Source: a bacterium M00.F.Ca.ET.205.01.1.1
GTDB taxonomy: Bacteria; Pseudomonadota; Alphaproteobacteria; Rhizobiales; Rhizobiaceae
NCBI GenBank assembly: GCA_004791255.1
Contig: SRUQ01000002.1
Coordinates: 186,001-250,000 of the forward strand
Direction: 5' to 3'
DNA length: 64,000 nucleotides
Part shown: positions 46,431 to 57,696 of the stretch, piece by piece
Numbering within the stretch: the stretch's first letter is position 1
Layout: every line of letters starts with the position of its first letter
The notes under the pieces: model-generated
Databases searched by the model: none
Told to the model about the DNA's origin: nothing
What the model saw: the letters and a program-made list of their open reading frames with translations, nothing else
Position numbers and translations under genes: made by a program

Positions 46431-46740
46431 ACCGAAGACTCCCAAGCTGGTTGATTGCACCGCGATGATACGAAGCAACCGCCGTGCCAATCGGCAATGC
46501 CAGCGCGACACGGCGAAATACACCAACGTTATCATTCGCTTACCGGGAACAGCGCTCAGACCGGCGGTGACTGGTTAGCACTTGGTTGAGAAAAAATTGC
46601 GCAGCGCACCATGCTATTGCCTAATTTCTGTCCATATTGCAAAAGTGCCTAAGTTTTGATCTGTCGCCTTCGCCCCACGGATCGCGCGTTGCGGCATCGA
46701 GTTGAAATAGGGCAAGCTGCAGCCTCAACCGAGCAAGGTC
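46431..46740. other. urtA upstream regulatory region
   Basis: 310 bp between divergent urtA and a secreted-protein gene, locally AT-richer than the surroundings. It holds a sigma-54 promoter at 46475-46489. About 110 bp further upstream TGCGC-A-GCGCA (46598-46608) is a perfect short palindrome that could be an activator site, although it does not match the spaced NtrC consensus well. Confidence 0.6.
46475..46489 (-). promoter_or_regulatory. Sigma-54 (RpoN) promoter of urtA
   Basis: On the minus strand the sequence reads TGGCACGGCGGTTGC (46489 to 46475), matching the -24/-12 consensus TGGCAC-N5-TTGC exactly, with T before and T after as in the extended consensus. The -12 element ends 45 bp upstream of the urtA start codon. 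RpoN with NtrC is the known nitrogen-limitation route for urea uptake genes. Confidence 0.8.
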
Positions 46741-47139
46741 ATGGCATCCAGTACTTCCCGCATTCTCCTCGGCATATTGTTTTTGGTGGTGGCGACCGGC
46801 GGCGCCCGCGCCGACTTCAGCGACGGCAAGATGCCCGACGGCAGCTATCATTGCGAAGTCTACCTGCTCGGCCTGTTCCTCGATCTGGGCGAGATCACCA
46901 TCAAGGGCAATGCCTACAGCGGCCCGGCCAATTTCGGGATGCCCCAGCAGGCTTACAACTACCAGATGGATGCCAACGGCGTGATATCTTGGCTCGGCCC
47001 GCTCGGCGGCTACACGACCGGCGGCAACGCGATCTCGCTGACCCAGGCAACACTGGACGGCCAGAGCCCGCCCTCATTCGACATCATCATGAAGCAGCCT
47101 GACGGCGCCTTTACCGCTTCGACCTGCACGAAGAACTGA
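46741..47139 (+). CDS. Exported hypothetical protein
   Basis: A 132-residue protein with signal peptide MASSTSRILLGILFLVVATG to ARA, then a short beta-rich mature part (DGSYHCEVYLLGLFLDLGEI and ITIKGNAYSGP) with two cysteines, one near the N-terminus (YHCEV) and one in the last residues (STCTKN), that could form a disulfide. GCAAGGTC precedes the ATG. Function unknown. Confidence 0.8.
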   Translation: MASSTSRILLGILFLVVATGGARADFSDGKMPDGSYHCEVYLLGLFLDLGEITIKGNAYSGPANFGMPQQAYNYQMDANGVISWLGPLGGYTTGGNAISLTQATLDGQSPPSFDIIMKQPDGAFTASTCTKN

Positions 47140-47191
47140 CGCCGGCCGCCACGGGCGATCGGGACGATCAGCCCAAGTCCGATCGCCAGAC

Positions 47192-47223
47192 AAAAAGGCG
47201 CGGAACCGTTGCGGCTCCGCGCC
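47192..47223 (-). terminator. Terminator of the GMC gene pair
   Basis: Minus-strand hairpin from GGCGCGGA/TCCGCGCC (47197-47204 with 47216-47223) extended by CCG/CGG around TTG, followed by TTTTTG. Lies 17 bp after the GMC stop at 47241. Confidence 0.8.
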
Positions 47224-47240
47224 AGCAGGCAGCCGGGAGG

Positions 47241-48812
47241 TCAGATGGTCTTGGCCGTCATCTGCGCGGCGATGTAGTCGGCCTGGCGGATCGCCAGCGA
47301 GACGATGGTGAGCGTCGGGTTTTCCGCCGCACCCGTCGTGAACTGGCTGCCGTCCGACACGAACAGGTTTTTGATGTCGTGCGACTGGCCATGCTTGTTG
47401 ACGACGCCGTCTTCAGCCTTCTCGCTCATCCGGTTGGTGCCGAGATTGTGGGTCGAGGGATAGGGCGGCGTCGGGAAGGTGCGCGTGGCGCCGACAGCGT
47501 CGTAAAGTGCCGTCGCCTGCTTGTAGGCATGGTTGCGCATCGCCGTATCGTTGGGATGGTCGTCGAAATGCACGTCGGCGATCGGCATGCCGTGCGCGTC
47601 CTTTTCGTCCTTGTGCAGCGTGATGCGGTTCTCCTCGCGCGGCATATCCTCGCCGACGATCCACAGCCCGGCCATATGGTCGTAATGGTCGAGCGCCGTG
47701 GTGAAGGAACGGCCCCAGCCGCCCGGATTGAGGAAGGCGGCCATGAAGGGAAGGCCGAGCGAAAGCGTCTCGAACTCATAGCCACCGACGAAGCCGCGTG
47801 ACGGATCGTGCCGCGCCTCGTCGCGGATGATGCCGGCCATGGTGGTGCCGCGATACATGTGCACCGGCTTGTCGAAGATGGCGTAGACCGAGCCGGTGGT
47901 GTGGCGCATGTAGTTCTTGCCGACCTGGCCGGACGAATTGGCAAGCCCGTGCGGGAATTTGCTCGATTCCGAATTCAGCAGCAGGCGCGGGCTCTCGATC
48001 GAGTTGCCGGCTACGGCGACGATACGGGCCTTCTGCTCCAGCAGCTTGCCGTCCTTGTCGGCATAGACCACCCCGGTCACCTTGCCCGAGGCGTCATGGT
48101 TGATCTTGATCACCATGGAATTGGGCCTGACTTCGAGATGCCCCGTCGCCTCGCCCTTGGGGATTTCCGTGTAGAGCGTCGACCATTTGGCGCCCCATTT
48201 GCAGCCCTGGAAGCAGAAGCCGGTCTGCTGGCAGGAGTTGCGGTCGTCACGCTGGACCGAGTTGATGGCCATGTTGCCAGTGTGGCATTCCTTGTAACCG
48301 AGCTTGTCGGCGCCGGCCTTCAACACCTTGAAATTGTTGTTCCCCGGCAACCGAGGCCAGTCATTGGTGCCGGTGACGCCCATCTTCGCCTCGGCCTTGG
48401 CATAGTACGGTTCCATTTCGGCTGATGTCACCGGCCAGTCCAGAAGATTGGCGCCCTCCAGCTTGCCGTAGGTGGAAAGCGTCTTGAACTCGTGCTCCTG
48501 GAAGCGGAGCGAAGCGCCCGCCCAGTGCGTGGTCGAGCCCCCGACCGATTTGACGATCCAGGCCGGCAGGTTGGGAAAGTCCTTCGCCACCCGCCAGTCG
48601 CCGGAGGTGGTGCGCTTGTCGGTCCAGGCGAGCTGGGCAAAGGAATCCCACTCGTCGTTGATGAAGTCCTCATATTCGTGCCGAGCGCCCGCCTCCAGGA
48701 TGACGACATCGATGCCCTTCTGGGCGAGTTCATTGCCAAGCGTGCCGCCGCCGGCGCCCGAGCCGATGATGACGACCACGCCGTCGTTTTTCAGATCAAA
48801 TGGTGCTGCCAT
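47241..48812 (-). CDS. GMC-family FAD oxidoreductase, sugar/polyol dehydrogenase type
   Basis: A 523-residue flavoprotein. FAD-binding fold: VVVIIGSGAGGGTLGNELAQ (about residues 12-31); substrate and flavin contacts in GGSTTHWAGASLRF; C-terminal STHNLGTNRMSEKAEDGVVN with the conserved His/Asn pair. Cysteines Cys194, Cys200 and Cys204 (CQQTGFCFQGC) resemble the iron-sulfur ligand cluster reported in the catalytic subunit of bacterial FAD-glucose dehydrogenases. Downstream of a gene for a gluconate-dehydrogenase-subunit-3-like partner. No signal peptide itself, as expected if it is exported with that partner. Substrate unknown. Confidence 0.9.
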   Translation of the reverse strand: MAAPFDLKNDGVVVIIGSGAGGGTLGNELAQKGIDVVILEAGARHEYEDFINDEWDSFAQLAWTDKRTTSGDWRVAKDFPNLPAWIVKSVGGSTTHWAGASLRFQEHEFKTLSTYGKLEGANLLDWPVTSAEMEPYYAKAEAKMGVTGTNDWPRLPGNNNFKVLKAGADKLGYKECHTGNMAINSVQRDDRNSCQQTGFCFQGCKWGAKWSTLYTEIPKGEATGHLEVRPNSMVIKINHDASGKVTGVVYADKDGKLLEQKARIVAVAGNSIESPRLLLNSESSKFPHGLANSSGQVGKNYMRHTTGSVYAIFDKPVHMYRGTTMAGIIRDEARHDPSRGFVGGYEFETLSLGLPFMAAFLNPGGWGRSFTTALDHYDHMAGLWIVGEDMPREENRITLHKDEKDAHGMPIADVHFDDHPNDTAMRNHAYKQATALYDAVGATRTFPTPPYPSTHNLGTNRMSEKAEDGVVNKHGQSHDIKNLFVSDGSQFTTGAAENPTLTIVSLAIRQADYIAAQMTAKTI

Positions 48813-48861
48813 GGTTTCCTCCCATGAAATTGGTCAAAAAAGCGGTTGCGGACAGAGCGGC

Positions 48862-49392
48862 TCAGAGCCACTCGATGTCGCCGAAACCGCGCGCGATGTA
48901 GCCGCCCTTGGAGTAGGATTCGCCCTCGTAGCCGAAGATCGGCCAGACCTCCTTCTGGTTGTAGAGGCTGACCACCAGGCCGCCGCGGACCGCCTGGAAG
49001 AACGGCGATTTCTCGATCTCCCGTAGCAGCGCGACGCGTTCCTCTTCCCAGCCGAGCCCGCGATAGCCGCCAGCGCCTGCCTTCTTGTCGAGATCGGCGA
49101 TACCGTTTTCGATGAGGTCCTTGTGGGCGGCATCCTTGCCGGCCTGTTCGTCGTGCCCTTTGACGGCAATGGCGTAATATTTGTCGGGAACCTGATCGTG
49201 CGGATAGATGTCGCGCGCTACCTGGATCAGCGTCGCCATGGTCTCGGGCTTGAGCGCCGCCGTCTCCAGTCCCCAGGCATTTTCGGGGCTGATGACGGCA
49301 CTGCCGGAGATGACCAGCAGCGCCCCGATGCCGCCGCGTTTGAGGAGTTCGCGCCGGGAAATCCCGGGCTTTGCGTCATAGATCGTGACCAT
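48862..49392 (-). CDS. Gluconate 2-dehydrogenase subunit 3-like protein
   Basis: A 176-residue small subunit with a twin-arginine signal: GISRRELLKRGGIGALLVIS. Mature protein has TLIQVARDIYPHDQVPDKYY, the family core. Family members escort the flavin subunit through the Tat pathway. Start at ATG 49392, preceded by a GGGAGGAAATT ribosome-binding site. It lies 49 bp upstream of the GMC gene, same strand; no cytochrome c subunit gene is visible next to them. Confidence 0.88.
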   Translation of the reverse strand: MVTIYDAKPGISRRELLKRGGIGALLVISGSAVISPENAWGLETAALKPETMATLIQVARDIYPHDQVPDKYYAIAVKGHDEQAGKDAAHKDLIENGIADLDKKAGAGGYRGLGWEEERVALLREIEKSPFFQAVRGGLVVSLYNQKEVWPIFGYEGESYSKGGYIARGFGDIEWL

Positions 49393-49470
49393 AATTTCCT
49401 CCCTGCTTGCTGATTGCATCCCACGGGATGCGTTGGCTGGCGCCGCGCCTGGAGCGCGGCCGGTTGTTCC

Positions 49471-49866
49471 CTACTGGAAGCGTCCTCCCCGCTGCAGGAC
49501 CTCGATCTTGTAGCCATCGGGGTCCTCAATGAAGAAAAAGCGGGCGATGAGCGAACCGTCGCGGTTGAATTCGACGATCTTCTTGGGGCTGAGACCGAGC
49601 GCGCCGAGCCGATCATGTTCGCTGTCGAGATCGGTGACCGAGACCGCGAGGTGGCCATAGCCGTCGCCGAGCGCATAAGGCTCCTGCCGCCCCTTGTTGA
49701 CGGTCAGCTCAACCTCGAACGGGGTGTCGGCATTGCTGAGATAGATCAGCGTAAAGCTCTCGAAATCGAGCCGCTGGGCAACCTCCAGGCCGAAGGCCTT
49801 GCCGTAGAAATCGACGGAACGGGCCTCATCGAGCACCCGGATCATGGTGTGGATCGCCTTCGCCAA
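49471..49866 (-). CDS. gloA: Glyoxalase I-type VOC protein
   Basis: A 131-residue VOC-fold protein close to lactoylglutathione lyase: HTMIRVLDEARSVDFYGKAF, TPFEVELTVNKG, YGHLAVSVTDLDSEHDRLG and FFIEDPDGYKIEVLQRG, containing the His/Glu metal ligands in their usual places. Would isomerise the hemithioacetal of methylglyoxal and glutathione. Single gene; the assignment to glyoxalase I rather than another VOC enzyme rests on length and motif match. Confidence 0.85.
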   Translation of the reverse strand: MAKAIHTMIRVLDEARSVDFYGKAFGLEVAQRLDFESFTLIYLSNADTPFEVELTVNKGRQEPYALGDGYGHLAVSVTDLDSEHDRLGALGLSPKKIVEFNRDGSLIARFFFIEDPDGYKIEVLQRGGRFQ

Positions 49867-50093
49867 TGCAAACTCCGCAACTCGGTTGTTTCATCGGCGA
49901 TTATGAGCGGCGCGCGCAAAAGGTGGTGGCAGCCGATTACCACGCATATGCTTCGAGAATCGGTAAGTGTCGCGGAAATACGAAAGTCCGATTGCTGTTT
50001 TCGGCTCCGGGACCGAAGATGCGGTCGCAGGCAGTGCTGAAAGGCGTCGGCGGGTTCGCTGATGCCCAAAATCAACAAGAATGGGAGGTTACT

Positions 50094-50399
50094 ATGTGCA
50101 GAGTCTTTGCCGGGCAGGATCCCGAAGGCTACCGACAGATCAACCGGTCGATTCGCATCGACGGACACTCGACCAGCATCCAGCTCGAGGCCACGTTCTG
50201 GGCGCTGCTCGACGAGATTGCCGAGAGCCAGAACCTGACGACGCCGAAATTCATCTCCAAGCTCTATGACGAGGCGATCGAGATCAACGGCCAGATTCCG
50301 AACTTCGCCTCGATGTTGCGCACCACCTGCGCGCTCTATCTGCGCGGGCACAGGCCGTCGATGGAGGATCAGGTGGCGCTTAAGCGGGAAGCCGCGTAG
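50094..50399 (+). CDS. Ribbon-helix-helix domain protein
   Basis: A 101-residue protein: NRSIRIDGHSTSIQLEATFW, then ALLDEIAESQNLTTPKFISK, a beta strand followed by two helices, as in RHH DNA-binding proteins (COG4321 type). GGGAGGTTACT precedes the ATG at 50094; an ATG at 50081 is in a different frame. Single gene, convergent with deoD. Target unknown. Confidence 0.8.
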   Translation: MCRVFAGQDPEGYRQINRSIRIDGHSTSIQLEATFWALLDEIAESQNLTTPKFISKLYDEAIEINGQIPNFASMLRTTCALYLRGHRPSMEDQVALKREAA

Positions 50400-50403
50400 C
50401 GCC

Positions 50404-51153
50404 TCAATCCTCTACGGCGACCTCAAGCGCCAGCCGGGCCATGTCGGCGAAAAGCGCCTGGCGTTCGCCATAGTCGGTCAGTTCACCGGTTTCGATGTTG
50501 TCGACCACCGTGCAAACCGACAGCGCACGAGCCCCGAAATGGCTGGCGATGCGATAAAGCGCGCTGGTTTCCATGTCGACGGCCAGGGCTCCGGATGCCT
50601 GTGCTTCGACGAAACGGCCGCGCCCCTGCGGGTGATGAAAGATGTCGCTGCAGATCGTCAGGCCGGCATGGTGGTCGATGCCAAGTTCGCTGGCCTTGAC
50701 CAGGGCGCGGGCAAACAGCGCCGGATCCGGGCTGGCGACGGCTCCGTAAAGGCCGGAAACCTGGCCGCTCTGGGCACTCTCCGCCTGAGCCGATCGCGAG
50801 ATGACGAGGCTGCGCAGTTTGACCGCGGCGGCCAGACTGCCGCAGGTGCCAGTGCGGATCAAGGTCCGTGCTCCGTAGTGGTCAAGCAACTCATGCGCAT
50901 AGATCAGAAAAGATGGCACACCGATGCCTGTCGCCTGGATGCTGACCGGCCTGCCACGGAACAGACCGGTAAAACCGAGGGCGCCACGGCGGCGATTGAT
51001 GCAGCGCGGCGCCTCGAGAAAGGTCCGTGCCATCCATTCAGCGCGCTCCGCATCGCCCGGCAGCAGCACCGTGTCGGCGTAATCACCCTTGTCTGCTTCG
51101 ATATGTGCCGTCAAAAGCTGCTCCCCCAAGCGCGCCGTGTCGCCCGCAATCAT
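50404..51153 (-). CDS. deoD: Purine nucleoside phosphorylase, DeoD type
   Basis: Cleaves purine (deoxy)ribonucleosides with phosphate (249 aa from ATG 51153; a TTG at 51171 would add six residues). Similar to E. coli DeoD across its length: YADTVLLPGDAERAEWMART, LIRTGTCGSLAAAVKLRSLV, ALAVDMETSALYRIASHFG and LSVCTVVDNIETGE, where Asp corresponds to the catalytic Asp204. Isolated from other nucleoside genes. Confidence 0.87.
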   Translation of the reverse strand: MIAGDTARLGEQLLTAHIEADKGDYADTVLLPGDAERAEWMARTFLEAPRCINRRRGALGFTGLFRGRPVSIQATGIGVPSFLIYAHELLDHYGARTLIRTGTCGSLAAAVKLRSLVISRSAQAESAQSGQVSGLYGAVASPDPALFARALVKASELGIDHHAGLTICSDIFHHPQGRGRFVEAQASGALAVDMETSALYRIASHFGARALSVCTVVDNIETGELTDYGERQALFADMARLALEVAVED

Positions 51154-51243
51154 GGCGAGGTCACGGCGCAACGCAAGGGGACGTCAAGGTCGTCTCGTAA
51201 TTCCTACGCAATTCCGGACGGAAAACCGCTACGCACTTTCCTG

Positions 51244-53820
<2,577 letters not shown>

Positions 53821-54056
53821 GTGCCCCCTGCTCGTGAAGTCCGGTGTTGCGACACTCGCCCCAAATGTGCCGACACCCACCCCTGTCGGGTTGAATCATA
53901 TTCTCCTGGTCCGGAAAAGACCCGGGCGGCAAATGTCAGATAAAAATGATGCTGGCGGTGTTTCAAGCTGTTCACGAAGCGTGAAAGGTAACTTGCGGTG
54001 GCCCGCCGCAACGGTCTAGTGTCGCGTCTCTTTCCAAAACCGATCGGGGGACACCA

Positions 54057-54806
54057 ATGCAGTGGCTGGATAGCGTAGCGGGTCCCGGTTATGCCGCAGC
54101 GCTGCTGTGGACCTTCGCAGCGCTGATCCTGCTGGTCATCGTTCTCGTCATCATCAGGCTCGTTCGCAACCTGACATTCGGCACGTTTGTCGCCGGCGGC
54201 AGGAACCGCAAGACGCGGCTTGCCGTCATGGACGCCACCGCCGTCGACAGCCACCGCCGGCTGGTGCTGGTGCGCCGCGACGATATCGAACATCTGCTTC
54301 TGATCGGCGGTCCGACCGATGTCGTGGTAGAGCGCGACATCAGGCTTGCGGCACCGCGCCGTCCAGCGCTCACCGGCGATGGCGGCTTGCAGCCCGTGTC
54401 AGCCGCTGCGGCTCCGGCGGCAAAACAACGGCCGCCTCAGCCGGCTCCCGCGCCGGCAAGACAGGCGCCAGCGCCGCTGCCGGTCAATGCCGCGCCGCCT
54501 GCCCGCCAGCGCCCGGCGGCGCCACCACCGACCCCCGCGCCAAAACCGGCGGCGCAAACCTATCAGTCGACCAATATCACTCCACTGCCTTCCTACGGCT
54601 CCGCCAATGCCAATGTCGTAAGGCATGCGCCGCCACCTCCGCCCAGGCAGGACAGCATCGACGATGAGTTGATGAGGGATCTGGAGGATTCGCTCGACCA
54701 GCCCCACTCAGGCGGGCCGGTGGGCAAACCAGCTGCCAAGGCGCCACCGTCGCTCGATGACGAAATGACCAGGCTTCTCGGCGAACTTTCCAGCCAGAAG
54801 AGATAA
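54057..54806 (+). CDS. FliO-like membrane protein
   Basis: A 249-residue protein: a short periplasmic start, one membrane helix (ALLWTFAALILLVIVLVIIR) and a small cytoplasmic domain with TRLAVMDATAVDSHRRLVLV and RRDDIEHLLLIGGPTDVVVE, characteristic of FliO, the flagellar export component. A long proline/alanine-rich tail (about residues 105-200) follows and a short acidic end. No flagellar genes are nearby, so the name is by similarity; a general membrane-protein role is possible. Confidence 0.75.
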   Translation: MQWLDSVAGPGYAAALLWTFAALILLVIVLVIIRLVRNLTFGTFVAGGRNRKTRLAVMDATAVDSHRRLVLVRRDDIEHLLLIGGPTDVVVERDIRLAAPRRPALTGDGGLQPVSAAAAPAAKQRPPQPAPAPARQAPAPLPVNAAPPARQRPAAPPPTPAPKPAAQTYQSTNITPLPSYGSANANVVRHAPPPPPRQDSIDDELMRDLEDSLDQPHSGGPVGKPAAKAPPSLDDEMTRLLGELSSQKR

Positions 54807-54893
54807 CTGGAACCCGCCCTGAGACCAGAACACAAGCCTGGCCGAGGTCTTGAACCGCTTTCGGCATATCTGGCGCAAACAGCGAGCGGTAAC

Positions 54894-54921
54894 AAAAATG
54901 GCCGAAAACCCGGCCATTTTT
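54894..54921. terminator. Bidirectional terminator between FliO-like gene and dksA
   Basis: AAAAATGGCCG (54894-54904), loop AAAACC, CGGCCATTTTT (54911-54921): a perfect 11-bp stem with A-runs on one side and T-runs on the other. It can end transcripts from both convergent genes. Confidence 0.85.
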
Positions 54922-54971
54922 AGATTAATATCGCTGTAGACGACCTTGCGAAATGGACGCCGGCCAGCACA

Positions 54972-55388
54972 TCAATCGTCGCGATAAACCTTCTCGCGGC
55001 GCTCGTGCCGTTCCTGCGCTTCGATCGACAAGGTCGCGATCGGGCGGGCATCGAGCCGCTTCAACGCGATCGGCTCGCCGGTTTCCTCGCAATAGCCATA
55101 AGTGCCTTCGTCGATGCGCTGCAAGGCGGAATCGATCTTGGAAATGAGTTTCCGCTGACGGTCCCGGGCCCTGAGTTCGATGGCGCGATCGGTTTCCGAA
55201 GAGGCGCGGTCGGCCAGATCGGGGTGGTTGGCGTTTTCCTGCTGCAGGATTTCGAGGGTTTCGCGCGCTTCGCGCAATATGTCGTTTTTCCAGGTGACGA
55301 GCTTCGAGCGGAAGTAGGATTTCTGCCGCTCGTTCATGAACGGCTCGTCTTCGGAGGGTACGTAATCGGCGGTAACGGCATCGTTCAT
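54972..55388 (-). CDS. dksA: RNA polymerase-binding protein DksA
   Basis: DksA/TraR-family regulator (138 aa) that acts with ppGpp on RNA polymerase. The coiled-coil covers about residues 20-85 with the tip region NHPDLADRASSETDRAIELR, including the DxxDxA-like acidic tip. The C-terminal zinc-finger region is degenerate: only Cys100 of the four Cys remains (YGYCEETGEPI and TLSIEAQERHE give Cys100, Thr103, Ser121, Ala124). Start is the ATG at 55388. Confidence 0.93.
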   Translation of the reverse strand: MNDAVTADYVPSEDEPFMNERQKSYFRSKLVTWKNDILREARETLEILQQENANHPDLADRASSETDRAIELRARDRQRKLISKIDSALQRIDEGTYGYCEETGEPIALKRLDARPIATLSIEAQERHERREKVYRDD

Positions 55389-55650
55389 TCGACTCACCCA
55401 AACAGCCCCAAATTTGGCGCCTATATATTCGCCGTCGCACGCCTGCACAAGCGCAAACGGCCATCGAGCCACGCAATTGTTAATCCGCGGCGGACAAGCA
55501 GCCGCAAGCCCATGCGCAGCAAGGCCATCGCCGAATTCGTGCGTGATTTCCTATGTTTCAAACATACCGGCCATTGTGCGGCCGGGCTTTCTTGTGGCTA
55601 ATCCTGTTGCGCCTTTGGCAAACTTGAACGCGCAGACGAACGGGGGCCTG

Positions 55651-56154
55651 GTGAGCAGACTATATCTGTTGCGGCATGCAAAGGCCGGGTGGGCGCTTCC
55701 CGGCGTGCGCGACTTCGACCGTCCCCTCGACGCTTCGGGTATTGCCGATGCGGAACTGATGGGAACGGCCATGCGCGCCCGCGACTATGTCCCCGATCTC
55801 ACACTTTGCTCCAACGCAAAGCGGGCGCGCCAGACGCTGGAGGGGCTTGCCGGCCAGACGGATACGGGCCGGGTGCTGTTCTTCGACACGCTCTACAGCG
55901 CGGATGCCGCCGGCTATCTGGACATGATTCGCGGCAATGGCGGCGCCGGCTCGCTGCTGGTGATCGGCCACAACCCGATGACGGAAGACCTCGCAATGGC
56001 GGTCTCGGGCGACGGCGACGCCTCCTCCAGGGCGACGCTCAACTACGGCTTTCCGACCTCGGGCCTGGCGGTCATCCGTTTCGACGGCCCTCTGGCGGCG
56101 GCCGCCCTCGGCGCCGGCTACCTCGAAGCGTTCCTCACGCCGGCCGATCTCTGA
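55651..56154 (+). CDS. SixA-type histidine phosphatase
   Basis: A 167-residue member of the histidine phosphatase superfamily with the catalytic motif LYLLRHAKAG at the N-terminus and a second His in LLVIGHNPMTEDLAMAVS. Start is a GTG at 55651 after CGGGGGCCTG (family proteins begin two to three residues before LYLLRHAK). SixA enzymes dephosphorylate phosphohistidine domains, but the substrate here is unknown. 63 bp upstream of ycjX. Confidence 0.87.
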   Translation: MSRLYLLRHAKAGWALPGVRDFDRPLDASGIADAELMGTAMRARDYVPDLTLCSNAKRARQTLEGLAGQTDTGRVLFFDTLYSADAAGYLDMIRGNGGAGSLLVIGHNPMTEDLAMAVSGDGDASSRATLNYGFPTSGLAVIRFDGPLAAAALGAGYLEAFLTPADL

Positions 56155-56217
56155 CACCATTTCAAACCGGACCGGCAGCGCCTATATCGGACCTGTCGCA
56201 GTTCCGAGAGACACCTA

Positions 56218-57696
56218 TTGGCATCATCGCTGACCACTTTCACCGACGAGGCGAGAATTGCGCTCGACACGCTGTCGGGCCGCGCCACAGGGCTTTTTTC
56301 TCCATCGCTGCGGCTGGGTGTTACCGGCCTTTCGCGCGCCGGCAAGACAGTCTTCATCTCCGCTTTGGTCCACAATCTCATCCATGGTGGCCGGCTGCCG
56401 CTGTTCGAGGCACAGAAATCCGGACGCATCGCCCGCGCCTTCCTCGAGGAACAGCCGGACGACGCCGTGCCGCGCTTCCAGTACGAGGACCACATCGCGG
56501 CATTGGTCAACGACCGCATCTGGCCCGAATCGACACGCGCCATTTCCGAGCTGCGGCTGACCATCGAATATGAATCGGCCTCCGGCTGGAGCCGCATGTT
56601 CTCCTCCGGCAGATTGTCGGTCGACATCGTCGACTACCCCGGCGAATGGCTGCTCGACCTGCCGCTGCTGGGCAAATCCTTTGCCGATTTTTCGCGCGAA
56701 GCCCTCGAAATGGCCGTTTTGCCGGTGCGCCAGGAGCTTTCGCAGGCTTGGCGCACGCTGTCGACGACGGTCGACCCGAACGCCGATGCCGACGAGATGA
56801 CGGCGCGGCGCCTGGCCGAAAGCTTCGCCGCCTATCTCAAGGCCTGCAAGCTCGACGAGCGGGCGCTTTCGACCTTGCCGCCGGGCCGCTTCCTGATGCC
56901 GGGCGACCTTGAAGGCTCGCCCGCTTTGACCTTCGCGCCGCTGCCGAAGTTGAGCGCCAGGCGCCCGCGCAACGGTTCGCTGCACGCCATGATGGAGAGA
57001 CGCTACGAGGCCTACAAGACCCATGTCGTCAAACCCTTCTTCCGCGAACACATCACCCGTCTCGACCGCCAGATCGTGCTGATCGACGCCATGCAGGCAT
57101 TGAATGCCGGCCATGGCGCGATGGCCGACCTGGAGCGCGCGGTGACCGAGATCCTCGCCTGTTTCCGGCCCGGCCGCGGCAGCTTCCTCACCGATCTGTT
57201 CTCGCGACGCATCGACCGCATCCTGATCGCGGCGACCAAGGCCGATCATCTGCACCATGAAAGCCACGACCGGCTGCAGGCGATCGTGCGGCGGCTGGCC
57301 GACCGCGCGGTGGCACGGGCGAATTTCACCGGCGCCGATGTCGACGTGGCCGCGATGGCGGCGATGCGCGCTACGCGGGAAGGCACGGTCAGGCAAGGCC
57401 GCGAGACATTGCCCGTCATCATCGGCACACCGCTCGCCGGCGAAACGATCAACGGCGAAACCTTCGACGGAAAGACCGAAACAGCCATATTTCCCGGTGA
57501 CTTGCCGGAAAAGATCGATGCTGTCTTCGAGGCTCCTGAACCGGGTTCCCAGCAAGACAATGCCGACCCGGCAATCCGCTTCGTCCGCTTCCGCCCGCCA
57601 AAACTCGAACGCACGGCCGAGGGCATGACGCTGTCGCTGCCGCATATCAGGCTCGACCGCGCGTTGCAGTTCCTGATCGGAGACCATCTGGCATGA
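56218..57696 (+). CDS. ycjX: YcjX-like P-loop GTPase
   Basis: A 492-residue protein with Walker A GLSRAGKTVFISALVHNLIH and long downstream sequence typical of the YcjX/DUF463 family (VDIVDYPGEWLLDLPLLGKS, where the DxPG motif follows the switch). A TTG start at 56218 is used, as no ATG fits the N-terminus. The stop overlaps the next ATG (57693) by 4 bp. YcjX and YcjF are encoded together in many proteobacteria; in E. coli the pair is linked to heat shock and phage-shock genes. Function unknown. Confidence 0.87.
   Translation: MASSLTTFTDEARIALDTLSGRATGLFSPSLRLGVTGLSRAGKTVFISALVHNLIHGGRLPLFEAQKSGRIARAFLEEQPDDAVPRFQYEDHIAALVNDRIWPESTRAISELRLTIEYESASGWSRMFSSGRLSVDIVDYPGEWLLDLPLLGKSFADFSREALEMAVLPVRQELSQAWRTLSTTVDPNADADEMTARRLAESFAAYLKACKLDERALSTLPPGRFLMPGDLEGSPALTFAPLPKLSARRPRNGSLHAMMERRYEAYKTHVVKPFFREHITRLDRQIVLIDAMQALNAGHGAMADLERAVTEILACFRPGRGSFLTDLFSRRIDRILIAATKADHLHHESHDRLQAIVRRLADRAVARANFTGADVDVAAMAAMRATREGTVRQGRETLPVIIGTPLAGETINGETFDGKTETAIFPGDLPEKIDAVFEAPEPGSQQDNADPAIRFVRFRPPKLERTAEGMTLSLPHIRLDRALQFLIGDHLA

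Noticed and set aside
46598..46608. Palindrome TGCGC-A-GCGCA as an NtrC site for urtA
   Set aside because: Too compact for the spaced NtrC consensus; kept only as a remark in the regulatory-region entry.
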